NCBI GenBank assembly: GCA_030765045.1
Contig: CM060972.1
Span: forward strand, 61,672,773-61,736,772
From: Tenodera sinensis
Taxonomy: Eukaryota; Arthropoda; Insecta; Mantodea; Mantidae
Reading direction: 5' to 3'
Length of the DNA: 64,000 bases
The notes under the pieces are model-generated. The model was not told the origin of the DNA. It ran no database searches and saw only the letters and a list, made by a program, of their open reading frames with translations. This document shows, piece by piece, positions 37,789-40,867 of the stretch. Made by a program: the position numbers and the translations under genes. Each line of letters starts with the position of its first letter. The stretch's first letter is position 1.

Positions 37789-38927
37789 AGATCAGAAGTC
37801 AAAAATGAAATGTCAAATAAATACCAAACTTGATATTTAAGCTTAGCAGCTTCTGAAGAATAGCGTTTGAAAATAGAGAAACTTCAGTTAATACACATAC
37901 TAAACCTAAGACTGACTTTGAAATAAATTTGGAAATAAGGAACTCTTGTTTTCACTTCATATTTGTGTTAAGGGTAACAATAACCAAAGAATTAACCTTA
38001 TGTAAAAAATTCAGAGTGTAACTCTATAATGAAACTTTTGTGACAAAATTCATAAAAATGGAAACAGTAATCAGCATAAAATAATGCACCACTAACACTG
38101 TATTTCATTTATGTTTGTGAATGGTCCTACTTCTGGAAATTGTTCTTTCACACTAGCTTGTGTCGGACAAGGTTTGGAAAGGGTAGAACTAGACTGAAAA
38201 ATTTAATAACATAGCCGGAATTTGAACCACGGATCTTCCGGTCTCCGTCCGGTTAGCCACTGAGCTACCATGGCAACGTGCCAATACGATATCAAATTCT
38301 CCATCTTGTATTTTTCCGTTAAACCACAAAGAGATTAGTTAAAGAGTTGGTTGAACTATGAAGCCGGGAACTTGAGTACTTGTATGCTAGATCGCTATTC
38401 TCATATGAATTTGACATCTCGTGGTTTACCGGGGGAAAAGCGAGTCAGTTAGGGAATGTAATGTGTCGGTACGTTGCCATGGCAGCTCAGTGGTTAACCG
38501 GACGGAGACTGGAAGATCCGTGGTTCAAATCCCGCCTACAGAATTGCATTTTGAAGTCGCGTTGTACCCTTTCCAGGTCCACTGACTCTATTTACGTTGT
38601 CTGCAGACGTCCGCTACTAAACGTTCCTATTGTACAAGCCAAAAGCAAGTGATACCTGTCAGCAAGGTGTCTCAATGTAGGGTCAACATTATCTGTCGTA
38701 ACAAGACCCGCTGTGGTACATTGCGCCTCCTGGAGCTCGATCCCTTTTCCCGACTTGAGAGGGAACAGCGCAATCTCACTCACTTCTCCAACACGACGCC
38801 ATTTCTTAGGTGGGGCATCCTTTCGTCTCTTCCTCCACCAGATGGTTGTGACCAAGACACTTGCCGTGACCCCAGCTAACAATAGAAGTGCCAGTGAACT
38901 TTGTTCCCGCGACATGTTCCGTAACAT
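6929..38927 (-). CDS. Marc: mARC: mitochondrial amidoxime-reducing component, six coding exons
   Basis: Exons in transcript order are 38927-38656, 35203-35030, 25047-24852, 22244-22039, 17665-17591 and 7067-6929. All introns are GT..AG and phases match, giving 353 residues, close to the usual length of the family. Seen: an N-terminal hydrophobic segment (about 11-31) followed by a basic stretch; a MOSC N-terminal beta-barrel motif (ALFPLKSGKG, 53-62); a DCGDEVADWL block (exon 3); FRPNFMVKG and EDSW (exon 4); TRCMITTVNP with Cys284 at the exon 4/5 junction; and the terminal GDPIYV. Known: mARC enzymes are anchored in the outer mitochondrial membrane, bind molybdenum cofactor through a cysteine at this position, and reduce N-hydroxylated substrates with cytochrome b5 and its reductase. 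The intact frame suggests a working gene. The 5' UTR, promoter and polyadenylation site were not identified. An alternative start is Met5. Confidence 0.93.
7330..8280. repeat. Pyrimidine-rich tract with (CTTT/CCTT)n core
   Basis: Strong C+T bias on the plus strand throughout, with an almost pure polypyrimidine core at 7620-7850 (CTTCCTTCCCTCC-type repeats). It lies in mARC intron 5, where the transcript would be purine-rich. Part may be decayed LINE ORF1 in reverse, since similar composition surrounds the ORF1 remnants at 15.6-16.0 and 19.0-19.4 kb, but no motif could be recognised here. Confidence 0.6.
8378..8608 (+). other. Short open reading frame, not recognised
   Basis: A 76-codon frame beginning MTKGYTPFPKIVSALGQVVV and ending in TGA. 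No domain was recognised. It lies in intron 5 of mARC, antisense to the gene and about 550 bp before the young Gypsy LTR. It could be a fragment of an old element or chance. Confidence 0.2.
8640..9158. other. Intronic sequence, nothing recognised
   Basis: AT-rich intron 5 sequence between the short ORF and the Gypsy 5' LTR. It ends with one copy of the target duplication, ATTG (9159-9162). Confidence 0.5.
9163..9953 (+). repeat. 5' LTR (791 bp)
   Basis: Begins TGATACCGAAATTT and ends TACAGCTTCA. Comparison with the 3' LTR shows no indels and a single difference, G at 9436 against A at 14961. It contains AGAATAAACG, a possible polyadenylation signal, around 9337-9346. Confidence 0.96.
9957..9975 (+). 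other. Possible primer-binding site
   Basis: TGGCTTCCCAACGTGTGGC starts three bases after the 5' LTR. It resembles the TGGCGCCCAACGTGG lysine-tRNA primer site of Gypsy-type elements with a few differences. No tRNA from this genome is available for comparison. Confidence 0.4.
10157..12259 (+). CDS. Gag of the young Gypsy element
   Basis: The open frame extends back to 10103, but the first ATG is 10157 (MEDSDTDFLGF), giving about 700 residues. The N-terminal half is an acidic/lysine-rich coiled coil with a tandem 21-residue repeat (KKMSTELSQKIDENSKELRTV type, 10384-10590) and further heptad-like KLDKE/REE runs. The middle holds a retrotransposon gag (capsid-like) domain: FLEGLQEYFTVKRIPEEYKM, CLKGNAANWL, FLTRYWG, MVNYFMRIARKSKML. 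The C-terminus has no CCHC zinc knuckle; it is rich in Arg, Asn and Gly (RGRNIR, RFDRGRRGRYFG), a likely nucleic-acid-binding substitute. The frame is intact. It overlaps the pol frame, which is -1 relative to it. Confidence 0.9.
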   Translation: MEDSDTDFLGFESPEIEKSVSRMEEFNQNVIGSRICQEVEDQNVRETPRGSSEMFSSNSERPAFMSEIENMFQTIMKKMSTDLSQKIDENSKELRTVKKMSTELSQKMSTELSQKIDENSKELRTVKKMSTELSQKIDETSIELGQKLEKGQQELGMQLENQKRALETFREEVREEINKVSSEVKENREQVEQVKGELETIRQEVKNSEKKLGQQVSEKLDKEKERVTYSLDKQREEVVQRLDKDREEIREELQGCKVRIERSDVESERQARNLEDVTDQIKGVVTEITQVKEALENLKLSENACNHNNLSKEVARNEAIPGVSADISMQNRGNSNSHSDLGNSSGIGDNSNLHWPNHVLNEMTPPVFENEDSDDPKAFLEGLQEYFTVKRIPEEYKMVIVRKCLKGNAANWLGLSMGNNNDYRTFRNIFLTRYWGASRQANIRVELSNGKFNPRSEESMVNYFMRIARKSKMLDPPLDEKDLINIVTPHFPETLQHYLIIARPDSIAAMIELLSALEVNKPKHSFGNKYEEKETVNSFGQGAQYYQNRSEVRERYKGPVPRMESFRWENQGRYNQEGRHQNRNGNQRGRNIRVNYMNTNRFDRGRRGRYFGHSRNSNDGYWTNGDNEFRPRSPRQGERYSNGRNSPENAEMVEAINTVKNMVGSNPDLMQENRSNNLGNSTGAIPKNQGNARPGQTRLQ
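12256..13914 (+). CDS. Protease-truncated RT-integrase tail fusion (deleted pol)
   Basis: 552 codons from 12256 with no in-frame ATG there (GTG overlapping the gag stop), so it is probably made as a gag-pol fusion by -1 frameshifting. Seen: retropepsin IIDTGSNSTV (DTG at 61-63) with the later IIIGCDYL; an RT N-terminal piece to about residue 368 (MLEDEVIEISNSEFVNPLCI, RVTLDSRKLNY); then an abrupt switch at about 13360 to NPTERVLRDIGIYLRVL, WVKYSPLIEKIINHT, GFAPIKLMLG and GDWVLVKD, the end of an integrase. The RT active site, RNase H and the integrase DDE are absent, yet the frame stays open. Only the protease could be catalytic. Confidence 0.9.
   Translation: MRTGYSSNDCDKYSEINSPGRQMMIQKKREWKNRIDENEKVGDPPKIKIGVNGKQYNAIIDTGSNSTVCSQNFYDNLQSSGFKVMSLPVNGIYCSLAVGKRKERVKFQAMINIEINGRILGILFLIVGRLVTDIIIGCDYLYAWEAVVNFKNMILEMKVEDETIIVPFVEDSSSETIVREKEEEEIQGDTFFVEYVKVGAMELTEVNVKEYRVDNKENVEWDKNDFIDNLRVSDATRYYDRESSEDLEELLREKVTQADQLNEQQRDKLFEILIRNKEVFSEKPGKCNIYTHSFEMIPIKPFTHKARAIPSTIREEVDAIIKSMLEDEVIEISNSEFVNPLCIVNKANGKIRVTLDSRKLNYCSSYFPSGNPTERVLRDIGIYLRVLTHHNHKDWVKYSPLIEKIINHTINVTTGFAPIKLMLGIEPEPILIGVPKTLKINDIQLSEEERAKIAFERIKKKAEKRKLKKKSRKHKWEPKIGDWVLVKDHKLSSALRGRNKRMELLYKGPAEIISKFGYHTYELKDVKNEKCLGRWHKQLLRPYKKPCGALEP
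13915..14672 (+). other. Untranslated stretch before the 3' LTR
   Basis: About 760 bp of AT-rich sequence between the pol stop and the polypurine tract. Open frames are short and unrecognised. Confidence 0.5.
14673..14687 (+). other. Polypurine tract of the young Gypsy element
   Basis: ATAAATGGGGGCATT immediately precedes the 3' LTR. The AAATGGGGG run is the expected plus-strand primer. Confidence 0.6.
14688..15478 (+). repeat. 3' LTR (791 bp)
   Basis: Same boundaries and sequence as the 5' LTR apart from one base, followed directly by the ATTG duplication. Preceded by a purine-rich tract ending AAATGGGGGCAT. Confidence 0.96.
15600..16080 (-). pseudogene. LINE ORF1 fragment
   Basis: The minus-strand frame at 15875-15621 reads MEDKSRRNNLVISGVEEKRG followed by NTFKIGKTPGKRNILLKL, the (R)RNN(L)(V/I)I(S/F)G(V/I) pattern of the RRM-like domain of non-LTR ORF1 proteins. 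Upstream in other frames lies coiled-coil-like sequence (METLKLEIRNLKR). Frames are interrupted, so it is a remnant. Confidence 0.65.
16418..16862 (-). repeat. SINE-like repeat, copy A
   Basis: Closely matches 47201-47643. On the minus strand both copies start CTCAGGGGTC and run to AAAAGCGGTTAC. A short palindrome TCCTCTGATT..AATCAGAGGA (16571-16593) is internal. This copy lacks the (CAA)n tail seen in copy B. It contains an open frame, MNGDHKVPKLSRTLLPLTGV..., that is shared with copy B but is not recognised. Confidence 0.72.
17381..17550 (+). mobile_element. Fold-back SINE, copy 3 (intron 5 of mARC)
   Basis: Perfect 14-bp duplication ATGTAAATGTAGTG at 17367-17380 and 17551-17564. The arms (AGAGGTAGAATTGGAACTT and its complement) surround a short loop retaining an antisense B-box remnant. 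The tail CATAAATAAATAATAAT lies at the right, so this copy is on the plus strand. It sits about 40 bp from the exon 5 donor. Confidence 0.87.
17591..17665 (-). CDS. Marc: mARC exon 5 (75 bases, molybdenum-ligand cysteine)
   Basis: Very short exon between acceptor ACATTTCAACAG (17666) and donor GAAAAC|GTAAGT (17590). Read in the phase set by exon 4 it gives (R)CMITTVNPVTAVRHP..MEPVKTLK, which matches the family pattern (S/T)RC(I)xTTV(D/N)P...EPL.TL. In the other frame it reads as unrelated sequence, so ORF-only gene finding would miss it. Cys284 corresponds to the cofactor-ligating cysteine. A fold-back SINE lies only about 40 bp downstream of the donor. Confidence 0.93.
17880..19520 (-). pseudogene. 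Pyrimidine-rich region with LINE ORF1 remnant
   Basis: C+T-rich throughout on the plus strand (mARC intron 4). On the minus strand at about 19200-19040, WEDRSRKYSLVIVRIEERTG followed by EIREAF resembles the ORF1 motif at 15.6-16.0 kb, suggesting another decayed LINE copy in reverse. Homopolymer C and T tracts at 18190-18220 are simple repeats. Confidence 0.45.
19535..19665 (+). mobile_element. tRNA-like SINE fragment
   Basis: GTAGCTATGGTTGTTACAGC followed by CTGGGTTCAAGTCTC forms A- and B-box-like sequence with about tRNA spacing. The body is short and no clear target duplication was found. Confidence 0.45.
19681..19908 (+). pseudogene. Zinc-finger fragment, possibly hAT/BED-like
   Basis: A 75-codon frame with FCMVCLKTGGKYRVF followed by LHKRTESHQENF, that is Cys-x2-Cys...His-x5-His. 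This resembles the N-terminal BED/TTF-type zinc fingers of hAT transposases. No transposase core follows, so it is probably a remnant. Confidence 0.4.
20012..20266. repeat. (CTT)n/(CCTCTT)n microsatellite
   Basis: About 250 bases of CTT and CCTCTT repeats in mARC intron 4. Long poly-Glu, poly-Ser and poly-Phe frames here are artefacts. Confidence 0.95.
20290..21180 (-). pseudogene. Decayed mariner-like transposase
   Basis: On the minus strand, in several frames: KKLCTRWVH, MDEIWVDRFTPETKEQLKQ (position of the first catalytic Asp), SDEIKKKRPHLTKKKVLSHQDIA (second catalytic Asp) and further degenerate sequence toward 20300. Multiple stops and shifts show that this copy is old. Terminal inverted repeats were not identified. 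Confidence 0.72.
21181..22030. other. Intron 4 sequence, nothing recognised
   Basis: AT-rich intronic DNA between the mariner remnant and exon 4. Nothing recognised. Confidence 0.5.
22039..22244 (-). CDS. Marc: mARC exon 4 (MOSC domain)
   Basis: 206 bases between acceptor TTTTGTTGCAG (22245) and donor ACTAG|GTAATT (22038). It contains EESVEELNSRL, FRPNFMVKG, EDSWSWVKIGD and MPCT, the most conserved block of the MOSC domain, and ends two bases into the Arg codon just before the molybdenum-ligating cysteine. Confidence 0.94.
22466..23236 (-). mobile_element. Tc1/mariner-type element, internally deleted, intact ends
   Basis: Terminal inverted repeats of about 32 bp (CAGGGTGTGCACAAATGAT at the left; its complement with three mismatches at the right) lie between TA dinucleotides at 22464-22465 and 23237-23238. 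On the minus strand are an N-terminal helix-turn-helix piece (MATNSEKVFAALEFHTSKSV, then stops) and the transposase C-terminus (SWTPCTPNLTPCNFFVWGYV..., WAELDYQVDICKVTHGAHI), joined with the catalytic centre missing. It lies in mARC intron 3. Confidence 0.85.
22585..22905 (-). pseudogene. Transposase remnant in the Tc1/mariner-type element
   Basis: The open frame fuses an N-terminal linker (CLCKGKSTGRPRMPEETV) to the region around the third catalytic residue (NLTPCNFFVWGYVKD), where the expected SPDLTPxDFFLW Asp is Cys. The first two catalytic Asp residues are deleted, so it cannot be catalytic. Confidence 0.75.
23395..23600 (+). mobile_element. tRNA-like SINE
   Basis: TAGCCATGATTGTTAAGGC and GGTCGTGAGTTCGAGTCTTGG resemble pol III A and B boxes, followed by about 130 bp of non-tRNA body. 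No confident target duplication. Confidence 0.45.
23790..23941. repeat. Palindromic Penelope-type terminus
   Basis: Two inverted arms of about 64 bases (left 23790-23853, right 23873-23941) match the ends of the Penelope pair at 29043 and 31916. The right half has a hairpin GGAGGAAAGTCAGCCTCC followed directly by GAAAC, as in hammerhead helix II plus the GAAA core, preceded by a degenerate TTGATAA. It lies in mARC intron 3. Confidence 0.65.
23960..24780. other. Intron 3 sequence with a possible pogo/Tigger end
   Basis: Mostly unrecognised AT-rich DNA. AATCCAGAGATCTGGACAAA followed by AAGGTTTTTACTGTAC at 24548-24585 resembles the terminal repeat of pogo/Tigger elements. No transposase is nearby. 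Confidence 0.3.
24852..25047 (-). CDS. Marc: mARC exon 3
   Basis: 196 bases between acceptor TTGTTACAG (25048) and donor CTACATG|GTACGT (24851). Encodes FWKRENVPMIDCGDEVADWL and then a lysine/proline-rich linker ending FKDDYM. The short Asp-Cys-Gly-(Asp/Glu) motif followed by an amphipathic Trp-Leu helix is characteristic of the middle of mARC proteins. Ends in phase 0. Confidence 0.92.
25468..25696 (-). mobile_element. tRNA-derived SINE
   Basis: Perfect 14-bp duplication CATAAAATTTTCAA at 25454-25467 and 25697-25710. On the minus strand, the tRNA-like head has A box TGGCTCAGTTGGTTAGACG and B box GGTTCAAACCC. The body ends GACAGCGTCGTTAAACAAC plus an A-rich tail. Full-length copy in mARC intron 2. 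Confidence 0.88.
26187..26680 (+). pseudogene. LINE reverse-transcriptase fragment
   Basis: YANDIVLSS (a degraded YADD active site) near 26195, then NIMEEWCNKHKFEINVDKIE, DYKYLGITVQTSAKCYTKHI and ALERVKA-like sequence. This is the palm/thumb region of a non-LTR retrotransposon RT, truncated at both ends. It runs straight into an inverted-repeat structure at 26655. Confidence 0.8.
26655..26791. repeat. Interleaved inverted repeats at the end of the LINE fragment
   Basis: A 44-base arm (26674-26717) pairs with 26748-26791 with one mismatch. A 14-base arm (26655-26668, GGGCTTTGGTATTT) pairs with 26719-26732. The order is a-b-a'-b', so the two stems cannot both form as simple nested hairpins. 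Confidence 0.85.
27058..27250 (+). mobile_element. tRNA-like SINE
   Basis: CCTGTAGCTCAGTCGCTAGA and CTGAGTTCAATTCCC are good A and B boxes. The tail region GTCTGGAAGTATGAATG resembles motifs at 24600 and 42440 (CTCTGCAG.GT..GAA.TGTGAATGTG), suggesting a shared SINE body. Confidence 0.6.
28087..28936 (+). repeat. (CA)n-bearing repeat family, full copy
   Basis: Starts AAAAATCTGATGTGTTGCAC and ends CCAGTAGAGAAAGTAAAA, the same extent as 5021-5864. The dinucleotide tract (28797-28808) is only a few CA units. It lies in mARC intron 2. Confidence 0.8.
29800..30408 (+). pseudogene. Penelope RT C-terminal part
   Basis: KFTVELENDEKLPFLDLQI runs to 29930. After the 128-bp insertion, INFGIHRIPMQTDSYIKAHN and LTHRLVNIPLPTEEYKAEYC follow, then FKKFTFHPWAFEKFKEQNIQ. 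It lacks the catalytic palm upstream and contains stops. Confidence 0.7.
29931..30058 (+). mobile_element. Small palindromic element, copy 1
   Basis: Flanked by a 14-bp duplication AAGAACAGAATAAA (29917-29930 and 30059-30072, within the Penelope frame). Shares AGCTATTAACAGTGAAGCA and TTACTAAGATAAGTGAAG with 34562-34720; its left palindrome arm is partly lost. Confidence 0.7.
30409..31369. mobile_element. Non-autonomous hAT-type element
   Basis: Perfect 8-bp duplication ACCAGAGA (30401-30408 and 31370-31377) with terminal CAGTGGTGGCTC / GAGCCACCACTG inverted repeats. Removing it restores continuity of the Penelope sequence. No transposase was recognised in its 961 bp. The 8-bp duplication and CAG..CTG ends fit hAT. 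Confidence 0.85.
31411..31590 (+). pseudogene. GIY-YIG endonuclease domain of Penelope-like element
   Basis: A 59-residue frame with ISGIYQIECSDCNEVFIGKT followed by KRNLEIRSKECFRNA matches the GIY...(Y/F)IG(K)T.R.L..R..E pattern with the Cys pair typical of Penelope endonucleases. It ends at a TAG. The minus-strand copy near 29560-29420 carries the same motif (KSGIYQIECSDCNQVYY). Confidence 0.8.
32581..33524 (-). mobile_element. Mariner element, internally deleted, ends intact
   Basis: Inverted ends GAGGGTGGGTCAATAAGTAA and complement (31 bp or more, very few mismatches) lie between TA dinucleotides at 32579-32580 and 33525-33526. It is 944 bp, shorter than the roughly 1.3 kb of a complete mariner. 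It carries transposase pieces on the minus strand (32742-33361). It lies in mARC intron 2. Confidence 0.93.
32742..33361 (-). pseudogene. Mariner transposase with in-frame deletion
   Basis: Starts MADIDIRIRQRSVIEFLTAE with the N-terminal helix-turn-helix region (VSTVRRWVHHCNE, ETRSGRPVT), then jumps after CNIQQV to LMIDFLEQECTINS, losing the stretch that normally includes the first catalytic Asp (TGDE.W). The second catalytic region VVLLHDNAKPHTS is present. A one-base frameshift follows, after which SPDLAPSDFHLFGPLKEA (third catalytic Asp) continues to 32742. It cannot be active. Confidence 0.9.
34240..34465. repeat. Small palindromic element, copy 2
   Basis: Contains CTATTAACAGTGAAGCAATA, then inverted arms of about 50 bases (around 34280-34335 and 34395-34453: AACAAATATCTTAG ... 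CTAAGATATTTGTTG) with several mismatches. A weak repeat of TCAACAGTTATAA / CCAACAGTCATAG flanks it and could be a decayed target duplication. Confidence 0.6.
34562..34720. mobile_element. Small palindromic element, copy 3
   Basis: Flanked by the 13-bp repeat TGAAATTGCTGTT (about 34546-34558 and 34722-34734). A head AAGCTATTAACAGTGAAGCA is followed by a near-perfect palindrome with about 50-base arms centred on GCAC|GTGC (34607-34709). It would form a very stable hairpin. Confidence 0.75.
35030..35203 (-). CDS. Marc: mARC exon 2
   Basis: 174 bases between acceptor TTTGCACAG (35204) and donor GTGT|GTAAGT (35029). Encodes RILVIYDSNTKEYVTCRR and a beta-strand-rich stretch ending GDVLNC, which matches the part of the MOSC N-terminal domain that follows the (D)R(F/I)..V motif. 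It completes codon 91 (Arg) at its 5' edge and leaves two bases of codon 149 (Val). Confidence 0.92.
35345..35435. repeat. Cryptic (GTGATG)n repeat
   Basis: Imperfect GTGGTGATGGTGATCGTGAT-type repeat in intron 1, about 140 bp upstream of the exon 2 acceptor in transcript terms. Confidence 0.8.
35588..36295 (+). mobile_element. hAT-derived element, copy 1
   Basis: Begins TAGGGTTATCAAACATCTGG and ends AATAATCTGGTAACCCTA, forming short terminal inverted repeats. Aligns along its whole length with 36571-37320. Coding remnants are poor in this copy. Target duplication uncertain. Confidence 0.65.
36571..37320 (+). mobile_element. hAT-derived element, copy 2, with transposase C-terminus
   Basis: Same ends as copy 1 (TAGGCTTACCAGATGTCTGG ... 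AATCTGGTAACCCTA). The frame at 36761-37093 contains VESVFSLIRTQWINERNKLS followed by VDSVRVIVLVKYNF, resembling the C-terminal dimerisation region of hAT transposases. The catalytic core is absent. Confidence 0.65.
37406..37640 (+). mobile_element. MITE with poly-G and poly-C tracts
   Basis: Begins CATGGGTGTCGCAAAGGGGG and ends GGAAAAGGGTCTGCTGATG. Related in reverse to 57886-58139, sharing the G-run/GGCCAAGGAGGGGCC start and the TTGCAAACTTCCAA..ATGTGGCC end. No target duplication survives here. Confidence 0.65.
37690..37792. repeat. (TG/CG)n and (AG)n microsatellite
   Basis: TG runs with CG interruptions, then AGAGAG at 37776-37790. Confidence 0.95.
38176..38575. repeat. Large inverted repeat of tRNA-like sequence
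   Basis: The left arm (38176-38282) reads GGAAAGGGTAGAACTAGACT then an antisense tRNA-like unit (TTTGAACCACGGATCTTCCG ... GCCACTGAGCTACCATGG). The right arm (38468-38575) is its complement with mismatches (CCATGGCAGCTCAGTGGTTA ... GGTTCAAATCCC). The spacer is 38283-38467. The arm order (GTAGAAC, AT-rich, B box, A box) parallels the smaller fold-back SINEs. It lies within intron 1, about 80 bp from the exon 1 donor. Confidence 0.75.
38656..38927 (-). CDS. Marc: mARC exon 1 (start codon, membrane anchor, MOSC N-terminus)
   Basis: Encodes residues 1-90 plus two bases of codon 91. It starts at ATG 38927; a second in-frame ATG four codons later has a slightly better context. It holds the signal-anchor-like segment LALLLLAGVTASVLVTTIWW, the basic flank RKRRK, and the FPLKSGKG motif typical of the MOSC N-terminal domain. 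The donor is GACAG|GTATCA at 38655. The open frame continues past the donor, but those extra residues do not resemble the family, whereas splicing to exon 2 restores the expected DRxxxV..D pattern. Confidence 0.92.
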
Positions 38928-39234
38928 AGCACTGTGAAGCTGGGACTGACTTAAGAAGGTAACAGTCAGTAACAGTACGCCGCCAAAAACGAGGTATTAC
39001 GTAACTCCACAATTGCTATCTAGTAAACAAGTCGCAGGGGACAGGAGAAGTGTACAGTCATGTTTGCAAACCAAAAGCACTTCATGTTTCGTAGATTGCG
39101 GTTAGGATGACCATAATTGCATCAGCCGAAAGTGGGATACACTATCACTATCTTACACATAGTTATGCAAATGCATATTATTATTGATGAATAAACAAGT
39201 AATATTATCATCGAAGGAGATGGCTATGCGGTAT
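38928..39234. other. Upstream region of mARC, promoter not identified
   Basis: The sequence immediately upstream of the start codon would contain the 5' UTR and core promoter. No unambiguous TATA box or other element was recognised. Confidence 0.3.
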
Positions 39235-39715
39235 GTATGATTCCCGTTGGGTTTTTCATTGTTTTATCAGACCTACAGGCGAATGCTGGGACGGTTCTTC
39301 TTCTACCATGGATTTTCTGTCCCCATCATTTCCTTTCATGTTTCATCCTCGTTTGTTTTTGAGTTGTAGGACCAGGAGACGGTGATTGGTGTGTTGCAGC
39401 AGAAATTTAGAGTTCGCGCTATATATTTCTCCCTGGCACTTGTTAACTCGTTGGAGATCCTTCCTGTGGGGTTCGTTTATCCCGGATCGCAGGCAGGCTC
39501 ATACCAACATCAGCATTGGTGTCATTCTGGAATCGTTAGGGACACCATCCTTGTTTACGCGTATCGTCTTCCGGATCTGGTCATACTTTGAATATTCCCT
39601 TCATCCTTACCTTCCGGCGGTGACCTAAGTCACAAAGGACCTTCAAGTGCCCACGTACGATGCTGAGCTTCAGTGGCTAGGAAGGCCCTCCTCTTGATCC
39701 TAATAATATTATTAT
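39235..39715 (+). mobile_element. SINE-like repeat
   Basis: ACAGGCGAATGCTGGGACGG and CTACCATGGATTTTC match the body of the SINE at 48196-48470 (ACAGGCAAATACTGGGGTGG, CCACCATAGTTTCC). It ends in an AT repeat (TAATAATATTATTAT). The tRNA-like head is eroded. Confidence 0.5.
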
Positions 39716-40585
39716 ATGAAAAGCAACAGAAACCAGATGATGCACAGAAGCTTGTAGGAAAACACCCTTTCCCTCTATGCTATGCAAGGAAAATGACTTA
39801 ATCACATGATTAATTCCAATCATATTTGCTTGAGCACCCTATTGCATGTTACACAGTAAGTTAAATGTAGATAGTAAATGTAACTCGACGACCTTTTTTA
39901 TTTTAATTTTGAATAAAAAAAAAAAAAAAAAAAAGATATCGTTAAACTTGACTATAATGATTTATATTAATTATTCTAATAATTTCTATTATTTATTACG
40001 CAATATAAGCAGTATAGGTAAATTTTAATTAGTAGATGTATACAACCTACCGCATTCTCCCTCACTCTGACAAAAGGGCTGAACGCGTATTGACCTTCGA
40101 TATCTAGTCAGAACATTTGCAGGCAGCAGACCATTGTTACCAAACCAAAAGGTTTCCGCTAATAATGTGGATACACAGCACAAACGCTTATTAAGAAGGC
40201 TTATTGCTTTTCGCTTACGCAGTACAAAGATATTTTTTAGACGTAGGTAACGAATTGCACAATGGTTTATGATCGAGTTCACTTTTGTATTTGTAAAGCC
40301 ATCGGGGTGTCAGGTTATGTTTCCGACTTCCGTGTAGTACATAAACATCGCGAACCGTGCGTGATTATACAGTGCCATCTCACATTATCAGAACTGTCTT
40401 ATTTATTTCAAGGAAGCAAATAGAGACGTTACCCGCCATCATATGTGCATGTCACTCGCGCAAATCCTGGCAAGGTCATTCGCCACGTCTAAAAATACCC
40501 CTGTGCTTGGTAAGCTAAACTTTGAGCTACATGTGCGGCTTCCAAGATTTCAGGCTTACTGTTAGTATTGTGTTGAGTTACATGT
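39716..40585. other. No recognised feature
   Basis: AT-rich DNA with an A-run at 39917-39934. No gene recognised on either strand. Confidence 0.5.
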
Positions 40586-40589
40586 GCCA

Positions 40590-40867
40590 GTGAAAACGTC
40601 GAACGAGAAGAAAAGACAAGTTAACATGACAATGGAAATTAAAGTGGATGTGTTAAAGAGACCGGACAAAGGGGAACATATTAAACGTAATAATTTTTAG
40701 AAGATGTTATAATTTTGCTTCCTATATTGTGTTAGAATATGTATTTATGTAATTTGCAATATTATGCAATGAATTGTGAATAACAGACTCCTTATTCTGT
40801 AAAACTCGACATTTCGGTATCTCGACAACCTCTCAGTCCACATCAGGTCGAGTTATCGGGATTCCAC
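40590..40867 (+). pseudogene. pogo/Tigger remnant
   Basis: MTMEIKVDVLKRPDKGEHIK resembles the start of the pogo-family DNA-binding domain. The sequence then jumps to a Tigger-like terminus at 40803-40867 (CTCGACATTTCGGTATCTCG ... GTCGAGTTATCGGGATTCCA, ending CTG). Internal deletion; no left terminus recognised. Confidence 0.5.
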
